DNA from: Chitinophagales bacterium
GTDB taxonomy: Bacteria > Bacteroidota > Bacteroidia > Chitinophagales > UBA8649
Reading direction: 5' to 3'
DNA: 64,000 bases
Assembly (NCBI GenBank): GCA_020635975.1
Contig: JACJYT010000007.1
Coordinates: forward strand, 62,001 to 126,000
A model generated the notes under the pieces. The model searched no databases, was not told the DNA's origin, and saw nothing but the letters and a program-made list of their open reading frames with translations. Shown piece after piece: positions 9,000-18,297 of this stretch. The translations under genes and the position numbers were made by a program. Positions within the stretch are counted from its first letter, which is position 1. The number at the start of each line of letters is the position of its first letter.

Positions 9000-9965
9000 A
9001 TGAGATATATTGCCAAAGTGCAGGAAAGTTTTACGGAGTTTAACAAACAATATTTTGAAAAAAAACCCTATGCACTCTATCAACCCATCAATTATGCCAT
9101 GCAATCTGGTGGCAAGTATGTTCGCCCGCTTTTAATGATTTATGCTGCTGAGCTTTTTCATTTGGAAATTGATTCGGTTTTAAAGAATGCCTATGGCATT
9201 GAACTCTTTCACAATTTCACCTTAGTTCACGATGATATCATGGACAATTCGCTTGTTCGAAGAGGTAAACCAACGGTTTTTAGCAAGTTTGGCTTGAATT
9301 CTGGTGTTTTAAGTGGCGATTTAATGCTTATTGTAGCAATGCAATTGGCTAGTCTAAAAAATGATAAAACGAATCCCGAACTCTTTGATCTAGTTAGTAA
9401 TACCGCCATCAAAATTCATGAAGGACAGCAAATGGATGTTGATTTTGAAGAAATGACTACTGTAGAAGAGAAGGAATACATCAAAATGATTGAATATAAA
9501 ACTGCAGTGCTACTAGCTTGTAGTTTGCAAATGGGAGCAATTTTAGCGGGTGCCAATTATGCAGACCAAAGTCATTTATATGAATTTGGTAGATTAATTG
9601 GAATTGCATTTCAAATTCAAGATGATTATTTGGATGCTTTTGGTGACGCAAAAGTTGGAAAGAAAATAGGAGGGGACATCCTTAACAATAAAAAGACTTT
9701 ACTTTTTATTGCAAGTATGAATTTGGGAACAGAGGAGCAAAAACTAGCTTTACTTAAACATTTTAGTACTAAGCAAGCTAAGGAGTCGAAAAAGATAGAA
9801 GAAGTTAAAGAAATTTTTATTAAAAGTGGCGCTCAACAATATTGTAAGAATTTAATGAAGAGTTTGCATCAAGACGCTATTTCTTGTTTAAAATCTCTTT
9901 CGACCAAAAAATCGCTCGACTCTCTATTAGAAATTGCGGATCTAATTATAGAAAGAAAGAGTTAA
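9000..9965 (+). CDS. Polyprenyl diphosphate synthase
   Basis: This 321-residue trans-isoprenyl diphosphate synthase condenses isopentenyl diphosphate with an allylic diphosphate. The first Asp-rich motif reads 'LVHDDIMDNSLVRRGKPT' and the second 'QIQDDYLDAFGD'. 'GGKYVRPLL' near the N-terminus binds the substrate diphosphate. The residues just before the first Asp-rich motif (HNFTLVHDD) suggest a short-to-medium-chain (C15-C20) product, but chain length cannot be set by eye. The product could feed menaquinone side chains, carotenoids or undecaprenyl lipids. It lies directly downstream of rnr. Confidence 0.9.
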   Translation: MRYIAKVQESFTEFNKQYFEKKPYALYQPINYAMQSGGKYVRPLLMIYAAELFHLEIDSVLKNAYGIELFHNFTLVHDDIMDNSLVRRGKPTVFSKFGLNSGVLSGDLMLIVAMQLASLKNDKTNPELFDLVSNTAIKIHEGQQMDVDFEEMTTVEEKEYIKMIEYKTAVLLACSLQMGAILAGANYADQSHLYEFGRLIGIAFQIQDDYLDAFGDAKVGKKIGGDILNNKKTLLFIASMNLGTEEQKLALLKHFSTKQAKESKKIEEVKEIFIKSGAQQYCKNLMKSLHQDAISCLKSLSTKKSLDSLLEIADLIIERKS

Positions 9966-10004
9966 TTTCCGTAAGTTTAGTTCTTACTCTAACTCTTCTT
10001 TAGC

Positions 10005-11162
10005 ATGAAAAACACTTTTATACTAGCTTTTTGCTTTAGTGCCTTCTTCTCTTTTGCCCAAAAAAAAGACTTGGCATCCACACCGCCTATGGGTTGGAAT
10101 TCTTGGAACCATTTTCATTGTGATGTTAATGAAACTCTAATTAAAGAAATTGCGGATGCTATGCTTGCCACAGGAATGGCGAGCGTAGGTTATGAGTATG
10201 TTGTAATAGACGATTGCTGGCAAATTGGAAGAGATGAAAATGGAATTTTAATTGCAGACCGACTTCGCTTTCCTTCAGGAATGAAGAGCTTGGCCGACTA
10301 TGTTCATAGTAAAGGTTTAAAATTTGGTATTTATAGCGACGCCGGAAAGAAAACTTGTCAAGAACGACCAGGTAGTCTCGATTCTGAAGCTATTGATGCG
10401 AAGACTTTTGCCGAATGGGGTGTAGATTATATCAAATATGATTGGTGTCACCATGGTTTTTTAAAAGCCGAAAATATCTATCCTATTATGGGAGCAGAAT
10501 TGGCTAACTTAGATAGAGAAATCGTATATAGTGTTTGTAATTGGGGCTGGGGCGACCCTTGGTTATGGGCTCCAGATTTTGCGCATCTTTGGCGAACTAC
10601 ATGGGATGTTGAAGCCTGTTTTGATTGTAAGGGCAATATTATTTGGAAGAGTGTAGAAGAGATTATAGATCTAAATATGCCTTTAGCACCATATGCGAAA
10701 CCAGGGGCTTGGAACGATCCCGACATGCTTGAAGTAGGGAATGGCTCTTTAACAGAAGACGAAAACATGGCTCATTTTGCACTTTGGTGTATGATGGCTG
10801 CTCCATTAATGGCAGGAAATGATTTAAGAAATATGGAAGAAAGAACTCTTGAAATTTTAAGTCATAAAGAGCTTATTCAAATTAATCAAGACCCTTTAGG
10901 CATCCAAGCTTTTAGAATATATCAAGATCCATTTTTCGAAATTTGGTTAAAACCTTTACAAGGCGGCTCTAAAGCGCTTAGCTTGTTTAATAGAAGTGAA
11001 GAAACTATAGATTATCAAGTTAATTGGAAGGATTTATTGCATCTAGAAAACGTATATCAGGTCAAAGATTTGATAAATCAGCGTATTGAATCGAGCACAG
11101 AAGAGAATCTTAAGCTAAGCCTTAGAGCCAATAGTGTACTGGTATATCGTTTAGATTTATAG
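10005..11162 (+). CDS. Secreted GH27 alpha-galactosidase
   Basis: This 385-residue glycoside hydrolase family 27 enzyme releases alpha-linked galactose (some members act on alpha-N-acetylgalactosamine). A signal peptide of about 18 residues ends at 'FSFAQ'. The (beta/alpha)8 barrel starts with 'TPPMGWNSWNHF' at 26-37. The nucleophile is D146 in 'YIKYDWC' and the likely acid/base is D201 in 'WRTTWDVE'. 'GAWNDPDMLEVGN' is also diagnostic. A beta-sandwich C-terminal domain completes it. There is no T9SS tail, so periplasmic location is likely. It follows the polyprenyl synthase by 39 bases but is not functionally related to it. Confidence 0.93.
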   Translation: MKNTFILAFCFSAFFSFAQKKDLASTPPMGWNSWNHFHCDVNETLIKEIADAMLATGMASVGYEYVVIDDCWQIGRDENGILIADRLRFPSGMKSLADYVHSKGLKFGIYSDAGKKTCQERPGSLDSEAIDAKTFAEWGVDYIKYDWCHHGFLKAENIYPIMGAELANLDREIVYSVCNWGWGDPWLWAPDFAHLWRTTWDVEACFDCKGNIIWKSVEEIIDLNMPLAPYAKPGAWNDPDMLEVGNGSLTEDENMAHFALWCMMAAPLMAGNDLRNMEERTLEILSHKELIQINQDPLGIQAFRIYQDPFFEIWLKPLQGGSKALSLFNRSEETIDYQVNWKDLLHLENVYQVKDLINQRIESSTEENLKLSLRANSVLVYRLDL

Positions 11163-11184
11163 TTTAAATTTCAGTATATTATTA

Positions 11185-11192
11185 TATGTTTG
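11185..11192 (+). promoter_or_regulatory. Candidate -7 element (TATGTTTG) for the giant repeat gene
   Basis: Exact TAnnTTTG match between the GH27 gene and the repeat protein. It would give a leader of about 160 bases, long for this window; the leader shows no structure I can name. Confidence 0.35.
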
Positions 11193-11358
11193 TATTGAAT
11201 TATTGTAAATCAACAACTTAATACCTTAATCTCGTTTTTGTAGGCAAGTTTTTTAGTTATCCACATTAGGTATAACACTTAGCCTTTTTTGAAACTTTAA
11301 GAGTTCTAAGACGTAAACTCCAATATGAAAACTAAGGTGACCAACTAAACTCTTGCGT

Positions 11359-13986
11359 ATGAAAAGATACTTACTCTCTCTGCTTGTTTTCTTCCTAGTT
11401 AGCTCCCAAAAAACCTATGCAACACACGCATTAGGTGGAGATATTATGTACGAAGTAATCGGTCCAAATCAATACGAAGTTACCTTAAGAGTTTATCGAG
11501 ATTGCAATGGGATTAATTTAGGGAATTCTGCTACAATTACTTGGACGGGTTCTTGTGGGAGTGGAAATGCAACAGCCACTCGAATTAGCAATTTAGATAT
11601 CACTCCAATTTGTCCAAGTTTACCTACTGCTTGTGCTGGAGGTAGTGGAACCCTTGGCATTGAAGAACATACTTATGTAGCTACCATTACACTTCCTGCT
11701 GGTTGTACAGATATTCGCTTTGCTTATTCCTTGTGTTGTAGGAATAATTCGATTACTACGGTTACAAACCCAGGCGGCGAAAATATTTATATTTTTGCCG
11801 ATCATGAAACGGGTAGTGTTGTAAATCATTCTCCCGTCTTTAACAATGTCCCTTCTCCCATAGTCTGCGTTAACCAACCTGTACTATATAATCACGGGGT
11901 ATTCGACCCAGATGGAGATTCCTTAGTCTTTATTCAAAGTAATTGCTACGAGGCCAACAATAATGTGATAGAATATGCCGCTGGATTCAATGGAACCAAT
12001 CCATTAATAACTGCAAATCCTATCGTGGTAAATCCACAAACCGGAGCAATAAGCTTTACCCCAACAAGTGTTCAAGTAGGGGTTATGTGTATCGTTGTGC
12101 AAGAATATAGAAATGGTGTCTTTATAGGAGAAACTATCAGAGATATTCAGTTTACTGTAGTTGCTTGTTCTAATACACCGCCGGTATCTTCAGGAATCAA
12201 TAATACACCTGGTAACGATTCTCTTAATTTCGTTATGAATGTTTGCGAGAATAATCAGGTTTGCTTTGACATTTCCTTTAGTGATGTCAATATGAATAAT
12301 ATGACCATTTCTTGGAACCAAGAAATTCCATCTGCTAATTTTCAGGTTTTTAATAATTCTTCTCAAACGCCAACAGCTCAGTTTTGCTGGTCGCCTACAC
12401 CTGCAGATATCGGACTTAACTTTTTTTCTGTGAATGTAATTGATGATGCTTGTCCGGTAGTAGGAAATTCAACCTATACTTATACCATACAGGTGCAGCC
12501 CAATCCCAATAGTATTAATTTGACTTATGATAATACTATCTGCTCCAATGAAAGTTCTTTGCTTAGCTTAACTACATCCAGCACACCAGACAGTATCGTT
12601 TGGCAGGCTAATCCAAGTTTAAATACTGCTGATCCTTATAATCCAATTGCCAGTCCAGCAACTAGTACTACTTATTATGTAGAAGTCTTTTTTGGAGGAG
12701 GATGCAATATTAGCGATAGTGCTGTCATTCAAGTTTATACTGATCCTCTTGTTCAAGCCTTTGCTAATACCAACAATATTTGTAATGGTGGAACTGCATT
12801 TTTATATGGACAAGGAGCAGCTTTCTATACTTGGAATAATGGGGTAGTAGATAGTATTCCTTTTACTCCTCCGGCTGGCATAACAGATTATATACTTACA
12901 GGAAGTACTGTAGATGGTTGTATTGCCTACGATACAGTCCAATTAGTGGTTAATCCCGTTTTAGGAATTGTTGCTAATCCTGGTCCTATACCTTGTTTAG
13001 GAGATTCGATTAGTTTGAATGCTAGTGGTGCATTTACCTATGTGTGGAATAATGGAGTAACAGATGGACAAAATTTTGTTCCACCTTTAGGAACAACTAC
13101 TTATGTTTTAACAGGAACAGATGTGAACGGATGTGTTGCACAAGATAGCATAGACATAACTGTAAATCCTTTGCCTAGTGTGGTAGCAAATACTAGCGAT
13201 AACAATGTTTGTATAGGAACGAGTATTGTACTTAGCGGATCAGGTGCGGTATCTTATACCTGGAATAATGGGGTAACCGATGGACAAAGTTTTGTACCTC
13301 CAGTAGGCACTACCACTTATGTAGTAACAGGAACGGATGCCAATGGATGCGTGAATTATGATAGTATAGATATTGTGGTAAATGACCTTCCAGTAGTAGT
13401 AGCAAATACTAGCGATAACAATGTTTGTATAGGAACGAACATCGTGCTTAGTGGAAGCGGAGCAGCAGCTTATACATGGAATAATGGCGTAATAGATGGA
13501 CAAAGTTTTGTTCCGCCAGTGGGTACCGCTACTTACATTGTGACAGGAACAGATGCCAATGGCTGTATTTACCAAGATAGCATAGACATCGTGGTAAATC
13601 CACTACCAGTGGTTGTTGCCAATACCAGCGATAACAATGTTTGTATAGGAACGAGCATAGTACTTAGTGGAAGTGGAGCAGTATCTTATACATGGAATAA
13701 CGGGGTAACAGACGGACAAAGCTTCAGTCCACCAGTAGGCACTACTACATATGTAGTGACAGGTACAGATGCTAATGGATGTGTTGCGCAAGATAGTATT
13801 GATGTAACTGTAAATCCTTTGCCTAGCGTATTGGCTAATACGAGCGATAACAATGTTTGTATAGGAACAAGCATTCCTCTTAGCGGAAGCGGAGCACTAA
13901 CTTATACTTGGAATAATGGGGGTAGTAGACGGACAAAGTTTCGTTCCGCCAGTAGGTACTACTACTTATGTAGTCACTGGTACTGA
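11359..13986 (+). CDS. Giant secreted repeat protein with gliding/T9SS-type tail: fragment 1 (N-terminal)
   Basis: This opens one large gene running to 18290, about 2310 residues if four frameshifts are repaired. The ATG at 11359 is preferred over the TTG six bases earlier because it starts a clean signal peptide (MKRYLLSLLVFFLVSS). After the signal, 'THALGGDIMYEVIGPNQYEV' begins a roughly 270-residue N-terminal domain common in huge Bacteroidota cell-surface proteins. Ig-like segments follow. From about 12750 come 72-residue repeats of the type 'NVCIGTSIVLSGSGAVSYTW' followed by 'NNGVTDGQSFVPPVGTTTY'. The frame breaks at a run of five G at 13918-13922, where the other units have four; the last 20 or so residues of this fragment are out of frame. 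The protein is probably an adhesin or gliding-associated surface filament; this is inferred from architecture. Confidence 0.85.
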   Translation: MKRYLLSLLVFFLVSSQKTYATHALGGDIMYEVIGPNQYEVTLRVYRDCNGINLGNSATITWTGSCGSGNATATRISNLDITPICPSLPTACAGGSGTLGIEEHTYVATITLPAGCTDIRFAYSLCCRNNSITTVTNPGGENIYIFADHETGSVVNHSPVFNNVPSPIVCVNQPVLYNHGVFDPDGDSLVFIQSNCYEANNNVIEYAAGFNGTNPLITANPIVVNPQTGAISFTPTSVQVGVMCIVVQEYRNGVFIGETIRDIQFTVVACSNTPPVSSGINNTPGNDSLNFVMNVCENNQVCFDISFSDVNMNNMTISWNQEIPSANFQVFNNSSQTPTAQFCWSPTPADIGLNFFSVNVIDDACPVVGNSTYTYTIQVQPNPNSINLTYDNTICSNESSLLSLTTSSTPDSIVWQANPSLNTADPYNPIASPATSTTYYVEVFFGGGCNISDSAVIQVYTDPLVQAFANTNNICNGGTAFLYGQGAAFYTWNNGVVDSIPFTPPAGITDYILTGSTVDGCIAYDTVQLVVNPVLGIVANPGPIPCLGDSISLNASGAFTYVWNNGVTDGQNFVPPLGTTTYVLTGTDVNGCVAQDSIDITVNPLPSVVANTSDNNVCIGTSIVLSGSGAVSYTWNNGVTDGQSFVPPVGTTTYVVTGTDANGCVNYDSIDIVVNDLPVVVANTSDNNVCIGTNIVLSGSGAAAYTWNNGVIDGQSFVPPVGTATYIVTGTDANGCIYQDSIDIVVNPLPVVVANTSDNNVCIGTSIVLSGSGAVSYTWNNGVTDGQSFSPPVGTTTYVVTGTDANGCVAQDSIDVTVNPLPSVLANTSDNNVCIGTSIPLSGSGALTYTWNNGGSRRTKFRSASRYYYLCSHWY

Positions 13987-14725
13987 CGCCAATGGCTGTA
14001 TTAACCAAGATAGTATAGACATCCTAGTAAATCCGCTACCAGTGGTAATAGCGAATACCAGCGACAATAATGTATGTATAGGAACAAGTATCACGCTTAG
14101 TGGAAGCGGAGCAGTTTCTTATACATGGAATAATGGGGTAGTAGACGCACAAAGCTTTGCGCCGCTAGTAGGTACTACCACTTATGTAGTAACAGGAACA
14201 GATGTCAATGGCTGTTTTAGCCAAGATAGCATAAACATCGTGGTAAATCCGCTACCAGTGGTTGTAGCCAATACCAGCGATAACAATGTTTGTATAGGAA
14301 CGAATATAATACTTAGCGGAGCTGGAGCAATATCTTATACTTGGAATAACGGGGTTGTTGACGGACAAAGTTTCAGTCCACCAGTAGGCACTACTACTTA
14401 TGTGGTGACAGGGACAGATGTGAACGGATGTGTTGCACAAATCAAGATAGCATATAAACGTTATGGTGTAAATCCTTTACCTAGCGTTAGGGCCAATACC
14501 AGCGATAACAATGTTTGTATAGGAACGAGTATTGTTCTTAGCGGAACTGGAGCAGTATCTTATACTTGGAATAATGGCGTAGTGGACGGACAAAGTTTTG
14601 TTCCGCCAGTAGGCACTACCACTTATGTAGTAACAGGAACAGATGCCAATGGCTGCATTAACCAAGACAGCATAGACATCCTAGTAAAACACACTACCAG
14701 TAGTTGTAGCAAATACCAGCGATAA
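13916..14725 (+). CDS. Giant repeat protein: fragment 2 (repeat units 7-10)
   Basis: This is a continuation of the same gene in another frame; the ATG at 13916 is only part of the repeated 'aataatggg' sequence, not a real start. It holds about four 72-residue units. Between 14436 and 14475 the unit end is scrambled ('AQIKIAYKRYGVNP' instead of 'AQDSIDITVNP'), with nine extra bases that keep the overall frame. The frame is lost again at about 14686-14692, where one extra base lies in 'gtaaaacacacta' relative to sister units. The cysteine, TYTWNNG and TYVVTGTD landmarks of each unit are intact elsewhere. Confidence 0.75.
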   Translation: MGVVDGQSFVPPVGTTTYVVTGTDANGCINQDSIDILVNPLPVVIANTSDNNVCIGTSITLSGSGAVSYTWNNGVVDAQSFAPLVGTTTYVVTGTDVNGCFSQDSINIVVNPLPVVVANTSDNNVCIGTNIILSGAGAISYTWNNGVVDGQSFSPPVGTTTYVVTGTDVNGCVAQIKIAYKRYGVNPLPSVRANTSDNNVCIGTSIVLSGTGAVSYTWNNGVVDGQSFVPPVGTTTYVVTGTDANGCINQDSIDILVKHTTSSCSKYQR

Positions 14726-14790
14726 CAATGTTTGTATAGGAACAAGTATCACACTTAGTGGAAGCGGAGCACTAACTTATACATGGAATA

Positions 14791-16146
14791 ATGGGAATAG
14801 TAGACGGACAAAGCTTTACTCCTCCAGTAGGAACCACCACTTATGTAGTAACGGGAACCGATGCCAATGGCTGTGTAAACCAAGATAGCATAAACATTGT
14901 GGTAAATCCCTTACCAAATGTTGGATTAAATACCACAAACAGTACAATTTGTGCTGGATCAAGTATTAGTTTAAGCGGTAGTGGTGCGGATAATTATAAC
15001 TGGAATAATGGTGTTGTTGATGGGCAAAGTTTTTATCCACCTGTTGGAATGCAAAAATATGTGGTTATAGGAATAGATTCGAATAATTGTCAAAATCAAG
15101 ATAGTATAAACGTTATGGTGAATGCACTGCCTACAGTAGGCTTAAGCACTAGCGATAACAATGTTTGTATAGGAACCAGTATTGTTCTTAGTGGAACGGG
15201 AGCGGTATCTTATATTTGGAATAATGGTGTATCAGATGGACAAAGTTTCGTGCCGCCAGTAGGTACCACCACTTATGTAGTAACAGGTACGGATGCCAAT
15301 GGCTGTATTAACCAAGACAGTATAGACATCCTGGTAAACCCACTACCAGTGGTAGTAGCAAATACCAGCGATAACAATGTTTGTATAGGAACCAACATCA
15401 CGCTTAGTGGTAGCGGAGCCGTATCTTACTCATGGAATAATGGCGTAGTGGACGGACAAAGCTTTACTCCTCCAGTAGGAACCACCACTTATGTAGTAAC
15501 AGGAACAGATGCTAATGGCTGCGTAAACCAAGATAGCTTAGACATTGTGGTAAATCCGCTACCAGCAGTTGTGGCCAATACCAGTGCAAGCACCGTATGT
15601 GAGACTTTTAGTATTACTTTAAGCGGTTCTGGAGCTGTAACTTATACTTGGGATAATGGCGTAACAGATGCTCAAAGCTTTGTACCACCAGTAGGTACTA
15701 CTACTTATGTAGTAAGCGGTACTGATGCTAATGGCTGCGTAAATCAAGACAGCCTTGACATTGTGGTGAATGCGCTACCTATTGTGGGCTTAAGCACTAG
15801 CGATAACAATGTTTGTATAGGAACCAGTATTGTTCTTAGTGGAAGCGGAGCAGTATCTTATACTTGGAATAATGGGGTAGTAGACGGACAAAGTTTTGTT
15901 CCACCAGTAGGTACCACCACTTATGTAGTGACAGGTACCGATGCCAATGGCTGTATTAACCAAGACAGCATAGACATCCTAGTAAACCCATTACCAGTGG
16001 TAGTAGCAAATACCAGCGATAACAATGTTTGTATAGGAACCAATATCACGCTTAGTGGTAGCGGAGCCGTATCTTATTCTTGGAATAACGGAGTAGTAGA
16101 CGGACAAAGCTTTAATCCGCCAGTAGGAACTACACCACTTATGTAG
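14791..16146 (+). CDS. Giant repeat protein: fragment 3 (repeat units 10-16)
   Basis: This is a continuation in the original frame after two further one-base shifts (about 14690 and about 14796); the repeat sequence between 14690 and 14796 lies in a third frame. The fragment carries about six units, including the divergent 'NTTNSTICAGSS' unit, then begins a higher-order pattern of three distinct units repeated as a block. It ends out of frame at about 16131, where 'gtaggaactacaccactt' has two more bases than sister units. The apparent start is again part of the repeat and not a biological start. Confidence 0.75.
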   Translation: MGIVDGQSFTPPVGTTTYVVTGTDANGCVNQDSINIVVNPLPNVGLNTTNSTICAGSSISLSGSGADNYNWNNGVVDGQSFYPPVGMQKYVVIGIDSNNCQNQDSINVMVNALPTVGLSTSDNNVCIGTSIVLSGTGAVSYIWNNGVSDGQSFVPPVGTTTYVVTGTDANGCINQDSIDILVNPLPVVVANTSDNNVCIGTNITLSGSGAVSYSWNNGVVDGQSFTPPVGTTTYVVTGTDANGCVNQDSLDIVVNPLPAVVANTSASTVCETFSITLSGSGAVTYTWDNGVTDAQSFVPPVGTTTYVVSGTDANGCVNQDSLDIVVNALPIVGLSTSDNNVCIGTSIVLSGSGAVSYTWNNGVVDGQSFVPPVGTTTYVVTGTDANGCINQDSIDILVNPLPVVVANTSDNNVCIGTNITLSGSGAVSYSWNNGVVDGQSFNPPVGTTPLM

Positions 16147-16196
16147 TAACGGGAACCGATGCCAATGGCTGCGTAAACCAAGATAGCTTAGACATT

Positions 16197-18290
16197 GTGG
16201 TAAATCCGCTACCAGTAGTTGTGGCCAATACCAGTGCAAGCACCGTATGTGAGACTTTTAGTATTACTTTAAGCGGTTCTGGAGCTGTAACTTATACTTG
16301 GGATAATGGCGTAACAGATGCTCAAAGCTTTGTTCCACCAGTAGGTACTACTACCTATGTAGTAACGGGTACCGATGCTAATGGCTGCGTAAACCAAGAT
16401 AGTCTTGCCATTGTGGTGAATGCGCTACCTATTGTGGGCTTAAGCACTAGCGGTAACAATGTTTGTATAGGAACAAGTATCGTTCTTAGCGGATCTGGAG
16501 CAGTATCTTATACTTGGAATAATGGTGTATCAGATGGACAAAGTTTTGTGTCGCCAGTAGGCACTACTACTTATGTAGTCACTGGTACGGATGCCAATGG
16601 CTGTATTAACCAAGACAGTATAGACATCCTGGTAAACCCACTACCAAACGTAGTAGCAAATACCAGCGATAACAATGTTTGTATAGGAACCAATATCACG
16701 CTTAGTGGTAGCGGAGCCGTATCTTACTCATGGAATAATGGCGTAGTGGACGGACAAAGCTTTAATCCGCCAGTAGGCACCACCACTTATGTAGTAACGG
16801 GAACCGATGCCAATGCTTGTGTAAATCAAGATAGTATAGCTATCGTAGTAAATCCTTTACCTATAGTAGTTGCGAATGCTAATAATACGAGCACTTGCGA
16901 AGACTTGTCGGTGGTACTTACAGGAAGTGGCGCTTATTCTTATGTTTGGGATAATGGTGTGGTAGATGGACTTCCTTTTATTTCTCCAGTTGGAAACACT
17001 ACTTACCAAGTAGTTGGAACCGACGTAAACGGTTGTGTAAACCAAGCGAGTATAGATATTTTGGTTTATCCTTTACCAACAATCACAGCAAACACCAGTG
17101 GCAATATGCTTTGTGAAGGATACGAGATAAGCTTAACTGCAAGCGGAGCTAGCACTTATGTTTGGAATAATGGCGTTGTAAACGGTCAACCTTTTGCTCC
17201 ACCTGCGGGAATTACGGACTACACTGTTATGGGTACAGACATTCATGGTTGTGTGGCCTTTGATACGGCTACAATAGAAATTTTCGCCCTACCGAATGTA
17301 GTAGCCAATACAAGTGGTGATAATCTTTGTGAAGGTAGTTACATCACGCTTACAGGAACTGGCGCTCAAAGCTATACCTGGTCGAATGGAGTTAGCAATG
17401 GTTTAGCCTTTATTCCTCCTGTTGGTACCCAAGTATATGAAGTAATGGGAACCGACTCTAATGGCTGTGTGAATACCGATACCATAAGTGTAAGTATTCT
17501 TCATCTAGGAATATTGAATGAAATGGCCGATCAAGTACTCTGCGATGTGAGCAACTTTAGTGTTCTAAGCTCTTCTTTCTACGTAGAGAGCTTCCAATGG
17601 TATGAAATGCAAAATTCAACGGCAAATGCCTTAACTAACGATGCTAATTTTAGCGGTGTGAACACCAATCATCTTGACGTTTCCAACTTCCTTTCTCCAA
17701 GCACCTTTGAATTCTTGTTAGAAATGGAAGGGGAGTGTGGTAACCTACTTTACGATACGGTTCATATTACCACTAATGTTTCTCCGAATGTAGACGAATT
17801 GCAAGATACTAGCTTATGTATGCACGAAACTAACATCATTTTCGCCGACTATGAAGGCATTAATTTTCAATGGAGTGATGGCACTTTGGGACAGTATTTT
17901 AGTCCGGAGTACACTGGTTTTTACTATGTAAGTTTTGAAGAAGAAAATACAGCTTGTATAATTTCGGATAGTTTGTATATTGAAATGGAAGATTGCATAG
18001 ACCAATGCGTTCTCTTAGCACCATCAGGCTTTAGTCCAAATCAAGATGGCAGCAACGACTTGTTTAGAACGGTAAATAGTTGCGAGGAAGGTTTTAGCTA
18101 TTTCGATCTAAAAGTATACAATCGTTGGGGAGAGTTAGTTTTCTACACCGATGATATTAACGCTGGTTGGGATGGTGTTTACAAAGGCAGAGATGCGGAA
18201 GTGGGAGTGTACCTCTACGTAAGCGAATACGTAAAAGAATTTACCAACGAGAAGCAAATGCTTAAAGGTAATGTTACTTTGATTAGGTAG
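16197..18290 (+). CDS. Giant repeat protein: fragment 4 (last repeats and CHU_C-type C-terminal domain)
   Basis: This fragment completes the gene. It holds about six repeat units up to about 17500, the last three diverging ('NTSTCEDLSVVLTG', 'SGNMLCEGYEISL', 'SGDNLCEGSYITL'), then two Ig-like segments. The C-terminal domain of about 95 residues has 'LAPSGFSPNQDGSNDLF', 'DLKVYNRWGELVFY', 'WDGVYKGRDAEVGVYLY' and 'LKGNVTLIR'. These are the signature of the gliding-motility-associated CHU_C domain, which directs export by T9SS and surface attachment. Because it is well preserved in frame to its stop, the gene is unlikely to be a decayed relic. Confidence 0.88.
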   Translation: MVNPLPVVVANTSASTVCETFSITLSGSGAVTYTWDNGVTDAQSFVPPVGTTTYVVTGTDANGCVNQDSLAIVVNALPIVGLSTSGNNVCIGTSIVLSGSGAVSYTWNNGVSDGQSFVSPVGTTTYVVTGTDANGCINQDSIDILVNPLPNVVANTSDNNVCIGTNITLSGSGAVSYSWNNGVVDGQSFNPPVGTTTYVVTGTDANACVNQDSIAIVVNPLPIVVANANNTSTCEDLSVVLTGSGAYSYVWDNGVVDGLPFISPVGNTTYQVVGTDVNGCVNQASIDILVYPLPTITANTSGNMLCEGYEISLTASGASTYVWNNGVVNGQPFAPPAGITDYTVMGTDIHGCVAFDTATIEIFALPNVVANTSGDNLCEGSYITLTGTGAQSYTWSNGVSNGLAFIPPVGTQVYEVMGTDSNGCVNTDTISVSILHLGILNEMADQVLCDVSNFSVLSSSFYVESFQWYEMQNSTANALTNDANFSGVNTNHLDVSNFLSPSTFEFLLEMEGECGNLLYDTVHITTNVSPNVDELQDTSLCMHETNIIFADYEGINFQWSDGTLGQYFSPEYTGFYYVSFEEENTACIISDSLYIEMEDCIDQCVLLAPSGFSPNQDGSNDLFRTVNSCEEGFSYFDLKVYNRWGELVFYTDDINAGWDGVYKGRDAEVGVYLYVSEYVKEFTNEKQMLKGNVTLIR

Positions 18291-18297
18291 ATGTGAG

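Larger units (their letters stand above)
12750..17500 (+). repeat. Tandem 216-bp repeats (about 22 units) inside the giant gene
   Basis: The landmark 'aacaatgtttgtatagg' or its equivalent falls at 13201, 13417, 13633, 13849, 14066, 14282, 14507, 14724, 14941, 15157, 15373, 15589, 15805, 16021, 16239, 16455 and 16671. Spacing is 216 bases except at the frameshift sites (217, 217, 217, 218) and one 225-base step. Central units are nearly identical at DNA level while outer ones have diverged, pointing to recent expansion from the middle. Each unit codes for an Ig-like module with paired cysteines. Confidence 0.95.

Noticed and set aside
11257..11265. Perfect DnaA box (TTATCCACA)
   Set aside because: Single copy, with no cluster of boxes, no dnaA/dnaN neighbours and no AT-rich unwinding region; one nine-base match is expected by chance at this AT content in a window of this size or a little larger.
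13918..13922. G5 tract as a phase-variation switch
   Set aside because: Five bases is too short for strong slippage, and the other breaks in the same gene lie outside homopolymers, so a shared assembly cause is simpler.
13240..14665. Antisense ORFs of about 62-111 codons across the repeats
   Set aside because: They recur with the repeat period and are mirror images of the repeat coding sequence; no start signals or recognisable domains.
12750..17500. Possible CRISPR array because of regular spacing
   Set aside because: The 216-base period is wholly coding, with conserved protein motifs and no unique spacers.
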